Shown: positions 26,921 to 38,271, numbered from the stretch's first letter. The stretch: DNA of 49,370 bases from Campylobacter concisus (GCF_015230015.1 NZ_JAAKZC010000016.1:1-49370); one strand, 5' to 3'. Notes: generated by a model not told the origin, from the sequence alone. Numbers and translations: made by a program.

Positions 26921-27333
26921 CACTCAAGAGCGCTGCAAAGTCCGTCGCTACTCTCGCAGTCAAATTCGCCAGTTGTGTTTTTGTAAGTAAAATTTGCTGT
27001 TTGTCCGTCTAGTTTGAAGGTATAAGTGGTCGCTCCAGTTTTGTGCCAGCCGTTTTTTGTGCCGCTATCTTTTACAGGCACGCTCACAACGTTTTGAAAA
27101 AGGTTGCTTCCTGGGCTCTCAAGCGTATCAGGATACTTTGGAGTGCCTTTTAGGACGCTATCATTGTATTTTAGCGAGATGCCACTTTTTATGGCGGCTA
27201 TTTGTGTTCTTGCGTTTGCGACTATGGCGTCGCCTCTAGTAAAGAAAAGTTTTGGTATCGCAACAGCACTTAAAATGCCAAGTATGACGATGACAAATAT
27301 GATTTCTATTAGGGTAAAAGCTCGTTTTTTCAT
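26920..27333 (-). CDS. Type II secretion/competence-type pseudopilin
   Basis: A 137-residue protein with a class III leader: a short positive stretch MKKRA, cleavage expected between A5 and F6 of FTLIE, and a hydrophobic helix IIFVIVILGILSAVAIPK. The globular C-terminal domain has a Cys pair near its end. In C. jejuni a pseudopilin of this type (CtsG, from memory) is needed for natural transformation. The prepilin peptidase at 6336 should process it. It overlaps both neighbours by one to four bases, and so is co-transcribed with priA. Confidence 0.85.
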   Translation of the reverse strand: MKKRAFTLIEIIFVIVILGILSAVAIPKLFFTRGDAIVANARTQIAAIKSGISLKYNDSVLKGTPKYPDTLESPGSNLFQNVVSVPVKDSGTKNGWHKTGATTYTFKLDGQTANFTYKNTTGEFDCESSDGLCSALE

Positions 27334-27566
27334 TTATTTTCCGGTTTTAGTATCTCTTCTATCTCTTTTGTGACGTCCTTTACGACGCGCAAATTTGTGT
27401 AGCTCTCATAGCTCTTTTCGACAAATGCGTTTATAAGCTCACGAGGCTCGATAAATTTCTTTCCCCCCATAAATTTCTGCCAGTCACGCTCAAAAATTTC
27501 AGCAAAATCATCATCAAGCGTAATCGTATAGTCGCGAGATGATACGGTGAGCGTGATCTGTTTCAT
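27330..27566 (-). CDS. Small conserved hypothetical protein
   Basis: A 78-residue protein with a beta-rich N terminus (KQITLTVSSRDYTITLDDDF) and a helical, charged C-terminal half. The first strand pair resembles the opening of ZapA-type cell-division proteins only loosely, and the helix does not fit. It overlaps the pseudopilin start by four bases and lies 23 bases after a coiled-coil gene, in one operon. No function is proposed. Confidence 0.7.
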   Translation of the reverse strand: MKQITLTVSSRDYTITLDDDFAEIFERDWQKFMGGKKFIEPRELINAFVEKSYESYTNLRVVKDVTKEIEEILKPENK

Positions 27567-27589
27567 ATTTTATGCCAAAAATGCCTAGC

Positions 27590-27823
27590 TTATCTACCAA
27601 GGACGGCTTCGATCTTCTTCATTACATCATCAGCTTCGCTATTTTTCTTATCAAGGTCTTCTTCTAGACGCATTATTTGATTAGTCTTTGCCTCATTTTG
27701 CGCTTTTAGTGTCACTATCTCGTTGCGTAGCTCTTCGTTTGTCTTGCAAAGTTCGTCGTATTTTTTGATCAGTTCATTTACTTTGTCTGTCAGGCTTTCT
27801 AGTATTGCGTTATCTTCAAACAT
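27590..27823 (-). CDS. Small coiled-coil protein (ZapB-like in form)
   Basis: A 77-residue protein that is almost entirely a heptad-repeat coiled coil (ESLTDKVNELIKKYDELC through DVMKKIEAVLGR). I place the start at the ATG at 27823, which has AAAGGAA six bases upstream; the 27865 start adds 14 residues of intergenic type. In size and form it recalls ZapB cell-division factors, but coiled coils mislead and no specific motif supports that. It is the first gene of the minus-strand operon and is divergent from uvrB. Confidence 0.7.
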   Translation of the reverse strand: MFEDNAILESLTDKVNELIKKYDELCKTNEELRNEIVTLKAQNEAKTNQIMRLEEDLDKKNSEADDVMKKIEAVLGR

Positions 27824-27948
27824 AAAGGTTCCTTTAAAATAATAATTAATGCCGTATTCTAACACGCAGAGGCTAAATTCTTTTTAAAATTCTCATTTGA
27901 CAAAGCACTATCTTTGCTATAAAATTCGCCCAAATTTAAAGGCGATCA

Positions 27949-29925
27949 ATGAGTAAATTTGAAATTTCATCTAAATTTAACCCAAGCAGCGACCAAGCAA
28001 GAGCGATAAAAGAGATAGTAAAAAGCATAAAATCAGGCAACAAATACCAAACACTTCTGGGCGTTACAGGATCTGGCAAGACCTTTACCATGGCAAATGT
28101 CATACGTGAGCTAAACATGCCAACGCTCATCATGACGCATAACAAATCCCTTGCCGCGCAGCTTTACAGCGAATTTAAGGGCTTTTTCCCAAAAAACCAT
28201 GTCGAGTACTTCATCAGCTACTACGACTACTACCAGCCAGAGGCCTACATCCCAAGAAGCGACCTATATATAGAAAAGGATAGCTCGGTAAATGAGGAGC
28301 TTGAGCGCCTGCGCCTCTCTGCGACGGCTAGTTTGCTAAGCTTTGACGACGTCGTCTGCGTCGCCTCAGTCTCCGCAAACTACGGCCTTGGTAATCCAAG
28401 CGAGTATAAAGGGATGGTGGCATATCTTAGCGTGGGCGAGAAGATAAGCCAAAGAAAGCTTTTAGAGCGGCTTGTGGATATGGGCTATAAGCGCAATGAC
28501 AACTACTTTGATAGGGGCGACTTTCGTGTAAATGGCGATGTGGTGGATATTTACCCAGCTTATTACAACGACGAAGCCCTAAGGGTCGAGTTTTTCGGAG
28601 ATGAGATCGATGCGATGTATCATTTTGACGTGCTTGATAACAAAAGGCTAAAGGACATCTCTAAATTTACACTTTATGCCACCAGTCAGTTCATCGTGGG
28701 CGCTGATAGGCTAAAGATCGCTATGAAGGAGATCGAAGAGGAGCTTGATGCGCGCTTGAAAGAATTTAACGAGCAGGGCAAGCTAGTTGAGGCGCAGAGG
28801 CTAAAGCAGAGAGTGGAGTTTGACCTTGAGATGATGGCTAGCACTGGCATGTGTAAAGGTATCGAAAACTACGCGCGACATCTGACTGGCCAAAAGGCTG
28901 GAGAGACGCCGTACTCGATGTTTGACTACTTTGAGATAAGCGACGAGGACTATCTGGTTATCGTCGATGAGAGCCACGTGAGTTTGCCGCAGTTTAGGGG
29001 CATGTACGCAGGTGATAGGAGCCGTAAAGAGGTGCTTGTGGAGTATGGATTTCGCTTACCTTCAGCGCTTGATAACAGACCGCTTAAATTTGACGAATTT
29101 ATAAGCAAAAAGGCGAAATTTCTCTTTGTCTCAGCCACACCAAATGAATACGAGCTTGGTATTAGCCAGGGGCACGTCTATGAGCAAATTTTGCGACCTA
29201 CGGGGCTACTTGATCCGATCATCGAGATAAAAGATAGTGACAATCAAGTTGAGGCACTATTTGACGAGGCAAAGGCGGTCATCGCAAGAGGTGAGCGTGT
29301 GCTAGTCACGGTGCTAACTAAAAAGATGGCTGAAGAGCTAAGTCGCTATTACATCGAGCTTGGCGTCAAGGTCAAGTATATGCACTCAGACATCGACGCG
29401 ATCGAGCGAAATGAGATCATTAGAGGGCTTAGAAGTGGTGAGTTTGATATGCTAATAGGCATAAATTTACTCCGTGAAGGGCTTGACCTGCCAGAAGTGA
29501 GCCTGATAGCGATCATGGACGCTGATAAAGAGGGCTTTTTGCGCTCGACAACGAGCCTTATACAGACGATGGGGCGCGCGGCTAGAAATGTAAATGGTAA
29601 GGTGCTAATGTTTGCCAAAAAGATCACAAAATCAATGAAAGAAGCGATCGATACGACGACTGCTAGGCGTAAATTTCAAGATGAATACAACAAAGCTCAC
29701 GGCATAACGCCGCACTCTGCAAGTAGAAATATCGAAGAGAGCCTACACGTCGAAGATGACGGCGAAATTTACAAACGTGGTAAAAATTTAGAAAAGATGC
29801 CAGCTAGCGAGCGAGCCGCGATCGTAAAAGAGCTAAGAAAGCAGATGCTTGAAGCGGCGGCGCAGCTGGAGTTTGAGAAGGCGGCGGCATTGCGCGACGA
29901 AATAGCGAAGATGAGAAAGCTTTAA
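27949..29925 (+). CDS. uvrB: Excinuclease ABC subunit UvrB
   Basis: A 658-residue damage-recognition helicase of nucleotide excision repair, working with UvrA and UvrC. It has Walker [14 protein letters not shown], the beta-hairpin region [20 protein letters not shown], helicase motif VI region [14 protein letters not shown], and a C-terminal UVR domain ([16 protein letters not shown]) for contact with UvrC. It is a single gene, divergent from the small operon upstream. Confidence 0.97.
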   Translation: MSKFEISSKFNPSSDQARAIKEIVKSIKSGNKYQTLLGVTGSGKTFTMANVIRELNMPTLIMTHNKSLAAQLYSEFKGFFPKNHVEYFISYYDYYQPEAYIPRSDLYIEKDSSVNEELERLRLSATASLLSFDDVVCVASVSANYGLGNPSEYKGMVAYLSVGEKISQRKLLERLVDMGYKRNDNYFDRGDFRVNGDVVDIYPAYYNDEALRVEFFGDEIDAMYHFDVLDNKRLKDISKFTLYATSQFIVGADRLKIAMKEIEEELDARLKEFNEQGKLVEAQRLKQRVEFDLEMMASTGMCKGIENYARHLTGQKAGETPYSMFDYFEISDEDYLVIVDESHVSLPQFRGMYAGDRSRKEVLVEYGFRLPSALDNRPLKFDEFISKKAKFLFVSATPNEYELGISQGHVYEQILRPTGLLDPIIEIKDSDNQVEALFDEAKAVIARGERVLVTVLTKKMAEELSRYYIELGVKVKYMHSDIDAIERNEIIRGLRSGEFDMLIGINLLREGLDLPEVSLIAIMDADKEGFLRSTTSLIQTMGRAARNVNGKVLMFAKKITKSMKEAIDTTTARRKFQDEYNKAHGITPHSASRNIEESLHVEDDGEIYKRGKNLEKMPASERAAIVKELRKQMLEAAAQLEFEKAAALRDEIAKMRKL

Positions 29926-30313
29926 AAAGGCTCATCTCTTGCGCGCTTTTAAATGAACTAGAAATTTTCTCCCTTGATGAACTATATGTTCTATCTTCGG
30001 TCGAAAATTTCTTCGTAACATTTAAAATCATCACAAGATACTTTGCTTTGATGCTTTGGTAGCTAAAATTTAAATTTCTACGTGTCTCTGGTCTGCGCAA
30101 ATTTTAACTGCGCAACATTTAAATTGATCACAAAATACCGCCGCCCAAAAGCCATGGTTCGGCTCTTTTATATCTTTAAATTTAGTTTTGTCCAGTAGAG
30201 GAGCAAAAATTTTCTTCTCTTTGGCAAGTTTTGTCTAAAATCCAACTCACATCAAATTTCACCTGCTCAACAAAATTTAAAGCCCAAAAAGTAAAATTTA
30301 CAAAATCAGCTCT
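29926..30313. other. Gap without a gene after uvrB
   Basis: No credible gene was found on either strand. A 98-codon frame on the minus strand (29804-30100) enters uvrB and has no ribosome binding site or recognisable product. The gap leads straight into a PhzF remnant, so it may hold the unrecognisable 5' part of that decayed gene; I could not find the conserved PhzF N-terminal motif. Confidence 0.5.
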
Positions 30314-30544
30314 ATGGGTGAGAAATTTGACCGCGTCTATCGTAGCTTCGCGCCAAAGTTGGGCATGGTGGAGGATTCAGTCTGTGGCTCGGGACACTGC
30401 CATCTAGTGCCATTTTGGCAAAAGAGATTGGTAAAAGTGAGATCGCAGCATTTTAGGTGTCAAATAGAGGTGGCAAGATCGGTTTGCAATATTAGAGATG
30501 ATGGCAAGGCAGTGCTCTACGCTGTTAGCAAGCTATTTTTATAA
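30314..30544 (+). pseudogene. C-terminal remnant of a PhzF-family isomerase
   Basis: The 76 codons encode a sequence that matches the end of PhzF-like proteins: DRVYRSFAPKLGMVEDSV, then CGSGHCHLVPFW where the family has VTGSAHCALAPYW, and a final DGKAVLYAVSKLF. An intact protein has about 260-300 residues and a catalytic Glu in the N-terminal half, which is absent. No ribosome binding site precedes the ATG. The remnant converges on the MFS gene, two bases away. I read it as a pseudogene and not a small gene. Confidence 0.7.
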
Positions 30545-30546
30545 AT

Positions 30547-31707
30547 TTATATCTTGCTAATTGGCTTTAAAAAATAGCTCGACACCGCACAGATGAGCGA
30601 AACTGCGGCGATAAAGTAAAACGCGTGCGTTAGGCTAAAGATGTCAGCGATCTTGCCGATGACTGTCGCAAAGATACCACCGATTGTGATGCTAAGGCCA
30701 AGCGTTACGCCAGAGGCTAGGCCGATTTGATTTGGCAGATAAAGCTGCGCAAGAGCTATTGAAGGGCTAAAAGATAGGCTTATGCAGGCGCTCACGCAGA
30801 TGGAGGCTGCGAGAAATAGCGCATAGCTGTCGATAAAGAGCATTAGCACTACTAGCGGCGCGGCGATGCTTAGGCTTATCTTGATGAGCCTAACTAGGCC
30901 GTATCTATCCGCTAGCGCTCCGCCAAATAGCGTAGAGACCGCACCTGCAGCGAAAAATAGGCTTAAATTTACATTTGCAGCCTCTTTGCTAAGGCCAAAA
31001 ATTTTGATGAGGTAGATGCTAAAAAATGCCGAAAAGCCAAATGCGACGATCGAGCGTGAAAATATACACAAACAAAGCCTTAAAAACGCGCCCAGATCGT
31101 CTTTTAAAGTGCTTGTCGTTTGTGAAATTTGCTTTTTGTGATTGCCTTCTAATGCTTTTATAAATTTGCCCTTTTTTAGATATAAAAGTGTTAGCAAAAT
31201 TTGAGGGATTATAAAAACTAGCGTCCCTTTTAGGCCAAAATTTCCCACAAAAACAGCGACCAAAATAGGCCCAACCGCAAAGCCTGCGTTTCCGCCAAAT
31301 GAAAATATGCTTATACTTTTGGCTCTATTTTTGGCGTTTGAGGCGTAGTTTACGATCCTTGCGGCACTTGGGTGAAAGAGCGCGGCGCCGATACCGCTTA
31401 TAATCACGCAAACTAAGATGAGGTAGTAGTTTGTGATAAAGCCAGTGAGACTCATGCCCCCGCCCGCAAGCAGCAACCCAAGCGGGATGACATATGGTAG
31501 CTCTTTTTTGTCGCTTAAGCGGCCGATTAGTGGTTGGATGAGCGAGCTTGCTAAATTTGTGGCGGTCACAAGCGAGGCGGCTGTTGCGTAGTCGTAGTGG
31601 TAGCTCGCGATGAAAAATGGCAGCATCGCACCAAGGGCACTTTGGTTTATGTCGCTACAAAAGTGCCCAAGTCCCATTAGATACTTTAAATTTTCCGCCT
31701 TTTTCAT
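30547..31707 (-). CDS. MFS exporter of the fosmidomycin-resistance (Fsr) type
   Basis: A 386-residue major facilitator protein with about twelve transmembrane segments. The N terminus LMGLGHFCSDINQSALGAMLPF and the block SGIGAALFHPSAARIVNYA are typical of the Fsr subgroup, and GRLSDKKELPYVIPLG is the loop 2-3 motif. Members export fosmidomycin or other compounds; the natural substrate is unknown. The ATG follows the stop of the AsmA-like gene directly, with no gap, so it is the second gene of that operon. Confidence 0.85.
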   Translation of the reverse strand: MKKAENLKYLMGLGHFCSDINQSALGAMLPFFIASYHYDYATAASLVTATNLASSLIQPLIGRLSDKKELPYVIPLGLLLAGGGMSLTGFITNYYLILVCVIISGIGAALFHPSAARIVNYASNAKNRAKSISIFSFGGNAGFAVGPILVAVFVGNFGLKGTLVFIIPQILLTLLYLKKGKFIKALEGNHKKQISQTTSTLKDDLGAFLRLCLCIFSRSIVAFGFSAFFSIYLIKIFGLSKEAANVNLSLFFAAGAVSTLFGGALADRYGLVRLIKISLSIAAPLVVLMLFIDSYALFLAASICVSACISLSFSPSIALAQLYLPNQIGLASGVTLGLSITIGGIFATVIGKIADIFSLTHAFYFIAAVSLICAVSSYFLKPISKI

Positions 31708-34251
31708 CTAGAAAAGCCCTTTTAAAAGTCCCTTTAAATTTTGCTTTTCGCCACTTGTGCCTTCATCATCTTTGCCGAGCTTTTTATCTAAAAATCTACC
31801 TATCTCTTTTTTGACCTTATTTTCAAGATATTGCGATCTGACGTCGTATTTTAGGTTGTCTGTCGTGCCTGAGATTTGCACGTTTAGATCGGTCTTTTCT
31901 AGCCTGCAAACAAGTGGTGCATTAAGCATTTTTGTCGCAGTATTGTAAGTGCCGCCTGTAACCTTTATATCGCTCTTTGGTGAGCTTAAATTTACGTTAA
32001 AGATGACGTTATCGCCTTTTATATCGCCATAAATTTTGCCGTCTTTGTATATCTCTTTTGTGATGTCCTTGCCGGTGAAGGTTTTTATGTTGTTTGTGAG
32101 ATTTGTGCTGGCTAGGTGACCCTCTTTTAGCAAGATGTCAAATTTGCCCACCCTTTGCTTTGTCTCATAGTCAAATTTAGCATCGCCATTGCCGTCATAG
32201 AGATGATCAAGCGCTAGGGTCTGCGTTAGACCCTTGACTTCAAAGTTTTTTAGTACCGCATCAAGCGTGCCACCTTTGTAGTTTGCCTCGAGTTTGCCCT
32301 TAAATAGATTATCTGAAGTGGCTTTTACGCTTAGATCATCCACTTTGCCATTTGCGGTAATGAGCGCTGCAAATTTACCGTGAAGCTCGCGACCAGCTAA
32401 AAATGCAAGCTTATTTAGCTCTGAAACCACCGCTTGAAGCTTTAAGTTTAGCGTGCTTTTGCCCACGTCAAAGCTGCCATCTATCCCCTTTATATCAGCT
32501 AGCGAGCTAAGAAACTCACCACTAAATTTTGCCATGTCGCCTTTATAGTCTAGGCTCAAATTTGAGCTAAATTTCTCATTTTCAGGGAATTTTTTATCAA
32601 GCATTTTACTAAGCGCTGCGGCGTTAAATTTGCCATCGTTTAAAGCGATAGTTGCGGCGATGCTTGGGTTTTTACTAAAGATATTTTGCCCCTTTGCCTG
32701 GACATTTGCCTTAGCGTTTGCCAGCCTCTCGTTGCCACTAAGCGCTAATATCTCTCCAAGCTGCGCCTCTTTTAGGCCAAGATCAAGATTTTCATTTTTA
32801 ATGGTGGCGTTTAGCTTGCCAGCAAAGACATCTCCGCCTAAATTTAGCTCATCTATCTTGCTCTCTTTGACCTTCACATCGCCAGCAAGCGCCATCTTTG
32901 AGCTCACTTCAAAGCCACTAACCGCTTTAAATTTCTCAGGGTCGTTAATAAGCAGGGCAAATTTGCTAAAAATTTGACTATTTTTTAGGTTATAAACGCC
33001 CTTTACATCTTTTAGCTCGCCAAGGTCGCTAAGCACATTTGCGTCAAAATTTACAAGCTCGCCCTTTGCGACAGCACCACCTTTTAGCTCAAATTTAGCC
33101 GCATTTTTAAGCTTTACAAGACCATTATTTATAAGTCCATTTTTTATCTCAAATTTAGCCTCGCCAGCAAGCTTTTTTAGCTCGTCAAAGCCACTAAAAT
33201 TTGCATTTAAATTTATCTCTCCGTCTGCGTAGTTTGGCTGCAAAGCAAGCGCTAGAAGCTCTTTTAGCTTGATATTTACGGCATTTAGGACTAAATTTTT
33301 ACTATCAAAATTTGCATTTATCTTGCCACCAAGGCCGTTGATGTCTGCTTTTAGGTTTTTAAGCGCATTTTCTTGCATTAAAATTTCGCCGCTTGCGTCC
33401 ACTGCGCCGCTTAGCTGCTCGCCCAAGAGCTTGCCAAGAAGGGCAAGATCAGGCACGTTTAGCAAAAAGTCGCTCTTTAAATTTTTGCTACTTAGATCAT
33501 AGGTCGTCTCATTTGCTTTTAAAGTAGCCTCAGGTGCGATGATAAGGGTTTTTGCGCTCACTTTTTCATTTGCAAATTTAGCATTTACGCCGCCTTTAAA
33601 GCTTATATCTTTTGCTAAATTTAGTCCAAATTCGTTTTTTAGAATTTCTTTGTTTATAGCTGCGTTGCTAGCTAAAATTTGAGCGTTAATGATAGGCTTA
33701 TTTTTCTCATCAACCTCTTGCATATTGCTCGTTAGATCAAGCTTGCCACTAGCTAAATTTGGCTTTTGCACAAGAGCTGAGATCTCAGAAAGCTCGATGT
33801 TCTTAGCGTCAAGATTTAAAGCTTTTGGCAGGTAGTCTTTTAAATTTGCGTTTAAATTTATGTTTGAGCCAAGCGCCGTGCCAGTTGCCGCTAATTTAAA
33901 GTCGCTAAATTTACCAGCTACGTTTGCTTTAAGCGCGACGTCCTTTTTTAGTCCAAGCTCGCTAGCCTTTGCCTTGTCGGCGTTTATGTCTATGTTTAAA
34001 TTTATACTTTGAGCAAGCAAGGAGAGCTCGCCATTTGCCTTTAAATTTATGGCGTTCATGACGGTCGCTTCTAAATTTAGCGTGCTAAATCCTAGGCTAA
34101 AATCTTTAAATTTGACATCAATGCCACGAGCGAGTGCCTCTTTTTCGATCTTGCCAGCGATAAATTTACTCCCAAATGGGCTAAATAAAAGGCCAAAGAT
34201 GCAAGCTACTATGAGTACAAGCGTGCCAACTATGTAAGCTATTTTTTTCAT
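31708..34251 (-). CDS. AsmA-like envelope protein
   Basis: An 847-residue protein with one N-terminal membrane anchor (about 5-27) and a long periplasmic part made of repeating beta-strand units such as LNLNANFSGFDELKKL. The C-terminal part (about 720-800, with KFDILLKEGHLASTNLTN and LEKTDLNVQISGTTDNLKYDVRS) resembles AsmA/TamB-type proteins, which move phospholipids or assist outer-membrane assembly. Asn, Lys and Ala dominate. The ATG has AAAGGAA upstream and a free promoter region divergent from groES. Confidence 0.8.
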   Translation of the reverse strand: MKKIAYIVGTLVLIVACIFGLLFSPFGSKFIAGKIEKEALARGIDVKFKDFSLGFSTLNLEATVMNAINLKANGELSLLAQSINLNIDINADKAKASELGLKKDVALKANVAGKFSDFKLAATGTALGSNINLNANLKDYLPKALNLDAKNIELSEISALVQKPNLASGKLDLTSNMQEVDEKNKPIINAQILASNAAINKEILKNEFGLNLAKDISFKGGVNAKFANEKVSAKTLIIAPEATLKANETTYDLSSKNLKSDFLLNVPDLALLGKLLGEQLSGAVDASGEILMQENALKNLKADINGLGGKINANFDSKNLVLNAVNIKLKELLALALQPNYADGEINLNANFSGFDELKKLAGEAKFEIKNGLINNGLVKLKNAAKFELKGGAVAKGELVNFDANVLSDLGELKDVKGVYNLKNSQIFSKFALLINDPEKFKAVSGFEVSSKMALAGDVKVKESKIDELNLGGDVFAGKLNATIKNENLDLGLKEAQLGEILALSGNERLANAKANVQAKGQNIFSKNPSIAATIALNDGKFNAAALSKMLDKKFPENEKFSSNLSLDYKGDMAKFSGEFLSSLADIKGIDGSFDVGKSTLNLKLQAVVSELNKLAFLAGRELHGKFAALITANGKVDDLSVKATSDNLFKGKLEANYKGGTLDAVLKNFEVKGLTQTLALDHLYDGNGDAKFDYETKQRVGKFDILLKEGHLASTNLTNNIKTFTGKDITKEIYKDGKIYGDIKGDNVIFNVNLSSPKSDIKVTGGTYNTATKMLNAPLVCRLEKTDLNVQISGTTDNLKYDVRSQYLENKVKKEIGRFLDKKLGKDDEGTSGEKQNLKGLLKGLF

Positions 34252-34333
34252 AAAATTCCTTTATATTAGTTTTACATATCATAAAACTTTAGTCACTTAG
34301 ACTAAAGTTTTTAATAAAATTCACTATAAATTA

Positions 34334-34362
34334 TTGACTTTTTCAGAAAAAAATGCTAGCAT
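34334..34362 (+). promoter_or_regulatory. Promoter of groES-groL
   Basis: TTGACT (34334-34339) and TAGCAT (34357-34362) are separated by 17 bases, and a TG one base before the -10 gives an extended -10 form. It lies just upstream of the CIRCE element, so repressor binding would cover the start region. Confidence 0.6.
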
Positions 34363-34363
34363 T

Positions 34364-34390
34364 TCATCACTCAAAAATAAAGAGTGCTAA
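34364..34390 (+). promoter_or_regulatory. CIRCE operator (HrcA binding site)
   Basis: TCATCACTC-N9-GAGTGCTAA: the right arm is a perfect CIRCE half, the left arm matches TTAGCACTC in seven of nine positions, and the spacer is exactly nine bases. It sits 30 bases before groES, as expected for HrcA control of heat-shock chaperonins. The weaker left arm may lower repressor affinity. Confidence 0.85.
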
Positions 34391-34419
34391 AAAAGACAAT
34401 TAAACCAAAAGGATGAACA

Positions 34420-34680
34420 ATGAACTTTCAACCATTAGGCAAGCGTGTCCTAGTCGAACGCGTAGAAGAGACAAAGACGACAGCTTCGGGCATAATTATA
34501 CCTGATAACGCAAAAGAAAAACCTTTAAGTGGCGAGGTAAAAGCAGTTGGTGCTGAAGCTGAGGGCGTAAAAGTTGGTGAAAAAGTAGTATTTGCTAAAT
34601 ACGCTGGTACTGAGGTAAATTTAGATGATAAAACATATCTTGTTTTAAACATCGACGACGTTTTGGGTGTGATTAAATAA
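34420..34680 (+). CDS. groES: Co-chaperonin GroES
   Basis: An 86-residue ring-forming lid of the GroEL chaperonin. It has [14 protein letters not shown], the mobile loop [17 protein letters not shown], and the C-terminal [14 protein letters not shown]. The ATG has AAGGATG upstream. It is followed by groL after 17 bases and is under the CIRCE operator. Confidence 0.97.
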   Translation: MNFQPLGKRVLVERVEETKTTASGIIIPDNAKEKPLSGEVKAVGAEAEGVKVGEKVVFAKYAGTEVNLDDKTYLVLNIDDVLGVIK

Positions 34681-34685
34681 TTTAA

Positions 34686-36332
<1,647 letters not shown>

Positions 36333-36340
36333 CAGCCCTT

Positions 36341-36379
36341 TTCGAGCTAGAGCTTTCTAGCTCGAATTTAAATTTTTTA
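36341..36379 (+). terminator. Terminator after groL
   Basis: TTCGAGCTAGA (36341-36351) pairs perfectly with TCTAGCTCGAA (36356-36366) across a four-base loop, followed by a T-rich stretch. Confidence 0.85.
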
Positions 36380-36462
36380 ACCTTACTAAATTTATAAAAT
36401 TATTTACTCCTTTTTAAATTTATTCTTGTATCATTTTTGCATTCTTTTAGGGAGAATTTACA

Positions 36463-37830
36463 ATGAAATATGATGAAATTTTTAGAGAATACGACATCCG
36501 TGGCATTTTTGAAAAAGACTTGACAGAAGATAGCGTCAAGGCTATAGGGCTTGCTTTGGGTAAGAAATTTAACGAATTTGGCGTAAAAACTCTAAGCGTT
36601 GGCTTTGACGCAAGGCTTAGTGCTAGCACGCTTTTTAGGTATTTGCTAAGCGGCTTAAACAAGGCTGGTGGCTTTAAAATTTATAACATCGGCTTGCTTC
36701 CAACTCCTGTTGGCTACTTTAGCGTTTATGCAGATTATTTTGACGCAAACATAATGATCACAGGCTCTCACAATCCAAAAGATTATAACGGCTTTAAGAT
36801 CACTATCAAAAAAGATAGTTTTTTTGGCAAAGACCTACAAATTTTAAAAGACAAAGTTAATGAGATAATTGCCTCTGGCGAGCAGATCGCAGATGATGAG
36901 AGCTGTGAGAAATTTAACATCTTAGAAAAATATGTTGAGTTTTTTGTAAAAGAATTTAGCGAGCTTAAAAATTTCAAAAAGCCTTTTGTTATAGACTGCG
37001 CAAATGGTGCTGTTGGCGTGAGCTTGGTGCCGATCGTAAAAGCGCTTGGGCTAAATGCAAAAATTTTATATGAAGATCCAGACGGAAATTTCCCAAATCA
37101 CCACCCAGACCCAAGCGAAAAAGAGAATTTAAAAGAGATATTTTCGCTCATCAAAAAGAAGGAATTTGGCCTTGGATTTGGCTTTGACGGAGATGGCGAC
37201 AGGATCGCCGTGATAACGCCAAAAAGAGATATAAAAGGCGACGAGTTAGCCTATCTTTATGCTCTAAATATGAAACATCCAAAGGTGCTTGGCGAGGTAA
37301 AATGCTCGCAAAATATGTACGATGAGATCGCAAAGATCGGCGAAGTTTTTATGGGCAAGACTGGACATAGCAATATAAAAAAGATGATGAAAGAGCTAAA
37401 CGTCGATCTTGCAGCTGAAGTGAGCGGTCATATCTTTTTTAAAGAGCGATACTTTGGCTTTGACGATGCGCTTTATGCGATGATGAGGGTGCTTGAGCTA
37501 GTTCACAAGGGCTTTGACCTTGACGGCGAACTTGATAAGATGCCACTTGTCTTTAGCACCGATGAGATCAAGATAAAGACGACTGACGAGGCTAAATTTA
37601 AGATAGTTGCCAAGCTAAAAGAGTGCGTGAAAAATGAGAGTTTCGACCTGCCAAAGATAAAAAATATCATTGACATTGATGGCATAAGGATTCAGTTTGA
37701 AAATGGCTGGGCGTTAGTGCGCGCGTCAAATACAACGCCAGTTATCGTCACTAGATTTGAAGCAAAGAGCAAGGAATTTCTAGCAGAGATCGAGCAAAAA
37801 GTGACAAATTTGCTAAAGAGCTTAATGTAG
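36463..37830 (+). CDS. Phosphomannomutase/phosphoglucomutase
   Basis: A 455-residue alpha-D-phosphohexomutase that interconverts hexose 1- and 6-phosphates for surface-glycan precursors. The active-site Ser is in ITGSHNPKDYNG, the metal loop is FGFDGDGDRIAV, the sugar loop SGHIFF, and the phosphate loop RASNTTPVIVTRFEA. The ATG has GGGAG ahead of it, and TATCAT at 36429-36434 may be its -10 box. It stands alone, with its own terminator. Sugar specificity cannot be read from the sequence. Confidence 0.92.
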   Translation: MKYDEIFREYDIRGIFEKDLTEDSVKAIGLALGKKFNEFGVKTLSVGFDARLSASTLFRYLLSGLNKAGGFKIYNIGLLPTPVGYFSVYADYFDANIMITGSHNPKDYNGFKITIKKDSFFGKDLQILKDKVNEIIASGEQIADDESCEKFNILEKYVEFFVKEFSELKNFKKPFVIDCANGAVGVSLVPIVKALGLNAKILYEDPDGNFPNHHPDPSEKENLKEIFSLIKKKEFGLGFGFDGDGDRIAVITPKRDIKGDELAYLYALNMKHPKVLGEVKCSQNMYDEIAKIGEVFMGKTGHSNIKKMMKELNVDLAAEVSGHIFFKERYFGFDDALYAMMRVLELVHKGFDLDGELDKMPLVFSTDEIKIKTTDEAKFKIVAKLKECVKNESFDLPKIKNIIDIDGIRIQFENGWALVRASNTTPVIVTRFEAKSKEFLAEIEQKVTNLLKSLM

Positions 37831-37835
37831 CCAAT

Positions 37836-37875
37836 AAAAGCATTTTGGGCTAAATTTACTCCAAAATGCTTTTTA
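37836..37875 (+). terminator. Terminator after the phosphohexomutase
   Basis: AAAAGCATTTTGG (37836-37848) pairs with CCAAAATGCTTTT (37861-37873) across a 12-base loop, with the T run partly inside the stem. Confidence 0.8.
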
Positions 37876-38271
37876 AAATTTTATTTAAATATTCAAAAAC
37901 TAGGTTTTATTTTTTTATTATTTTACGAATTTTTCTCTGTATAGATATCATTTAGAAGCTTTAAAACAACTGCCATATATTTAAATTTATTAGATAGATA
38001 AATCTTAAATCCGCAAGTAGCCTATCTCGTTTGGTATTTTTTAAAAAAACAAGCTTATTATCGCAAGGCTCGTGTTTGCCTACAACTTAGGTATGCAAGA
38101 CTGCTCATTATGGATTTTAAAGCAGCGTCACTTGCTGACAAAAAAATTTAGAAACACTAAGTAAAGCTTGCCTAATAGCTTAGCGTTGAGATTGCAAAAC
38201 CGCATATCGTGGATTTTATAGTAATGTCAGATACTGCCAAAAACTTCACGAATATATTGTGTTAAATTTAA
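37876..38271. other. Gap without an intact gene
   Basis: No open frame with a ribosome binding site is seen. The gap contains a degenerate direct repeat (listed separately) and scattered stops in all frames. It may be a decayed coding region, but I do not recognise what it was. Confidence 0.5.
38080..38245 (+). repeat. Two imperfect direct repeats 99 bases apart
   Basis: GCAAGACTGCTCATTATGGA... (38095-38130) recurs as GCAAAACCGCATATCGTGGA... (38194-38229), with about 70 percent identity over 36 bases and no gaps. Similarity extends on both sides: TTGCCTA..A..TTAG upstream of each and GTCA...CTG.CAAAAA after each. The spacing is a multiple of three, which fits decayed tandem coding repeats or a duplicated gene fragment. 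Confidence 0.6.

Noticed and set aside
29804-30100. Minus-strand 98-codon frame after uvrB
   Set aside because: No ribosome binding site, no recognisable product, and a third of it is antisense to uvrB.
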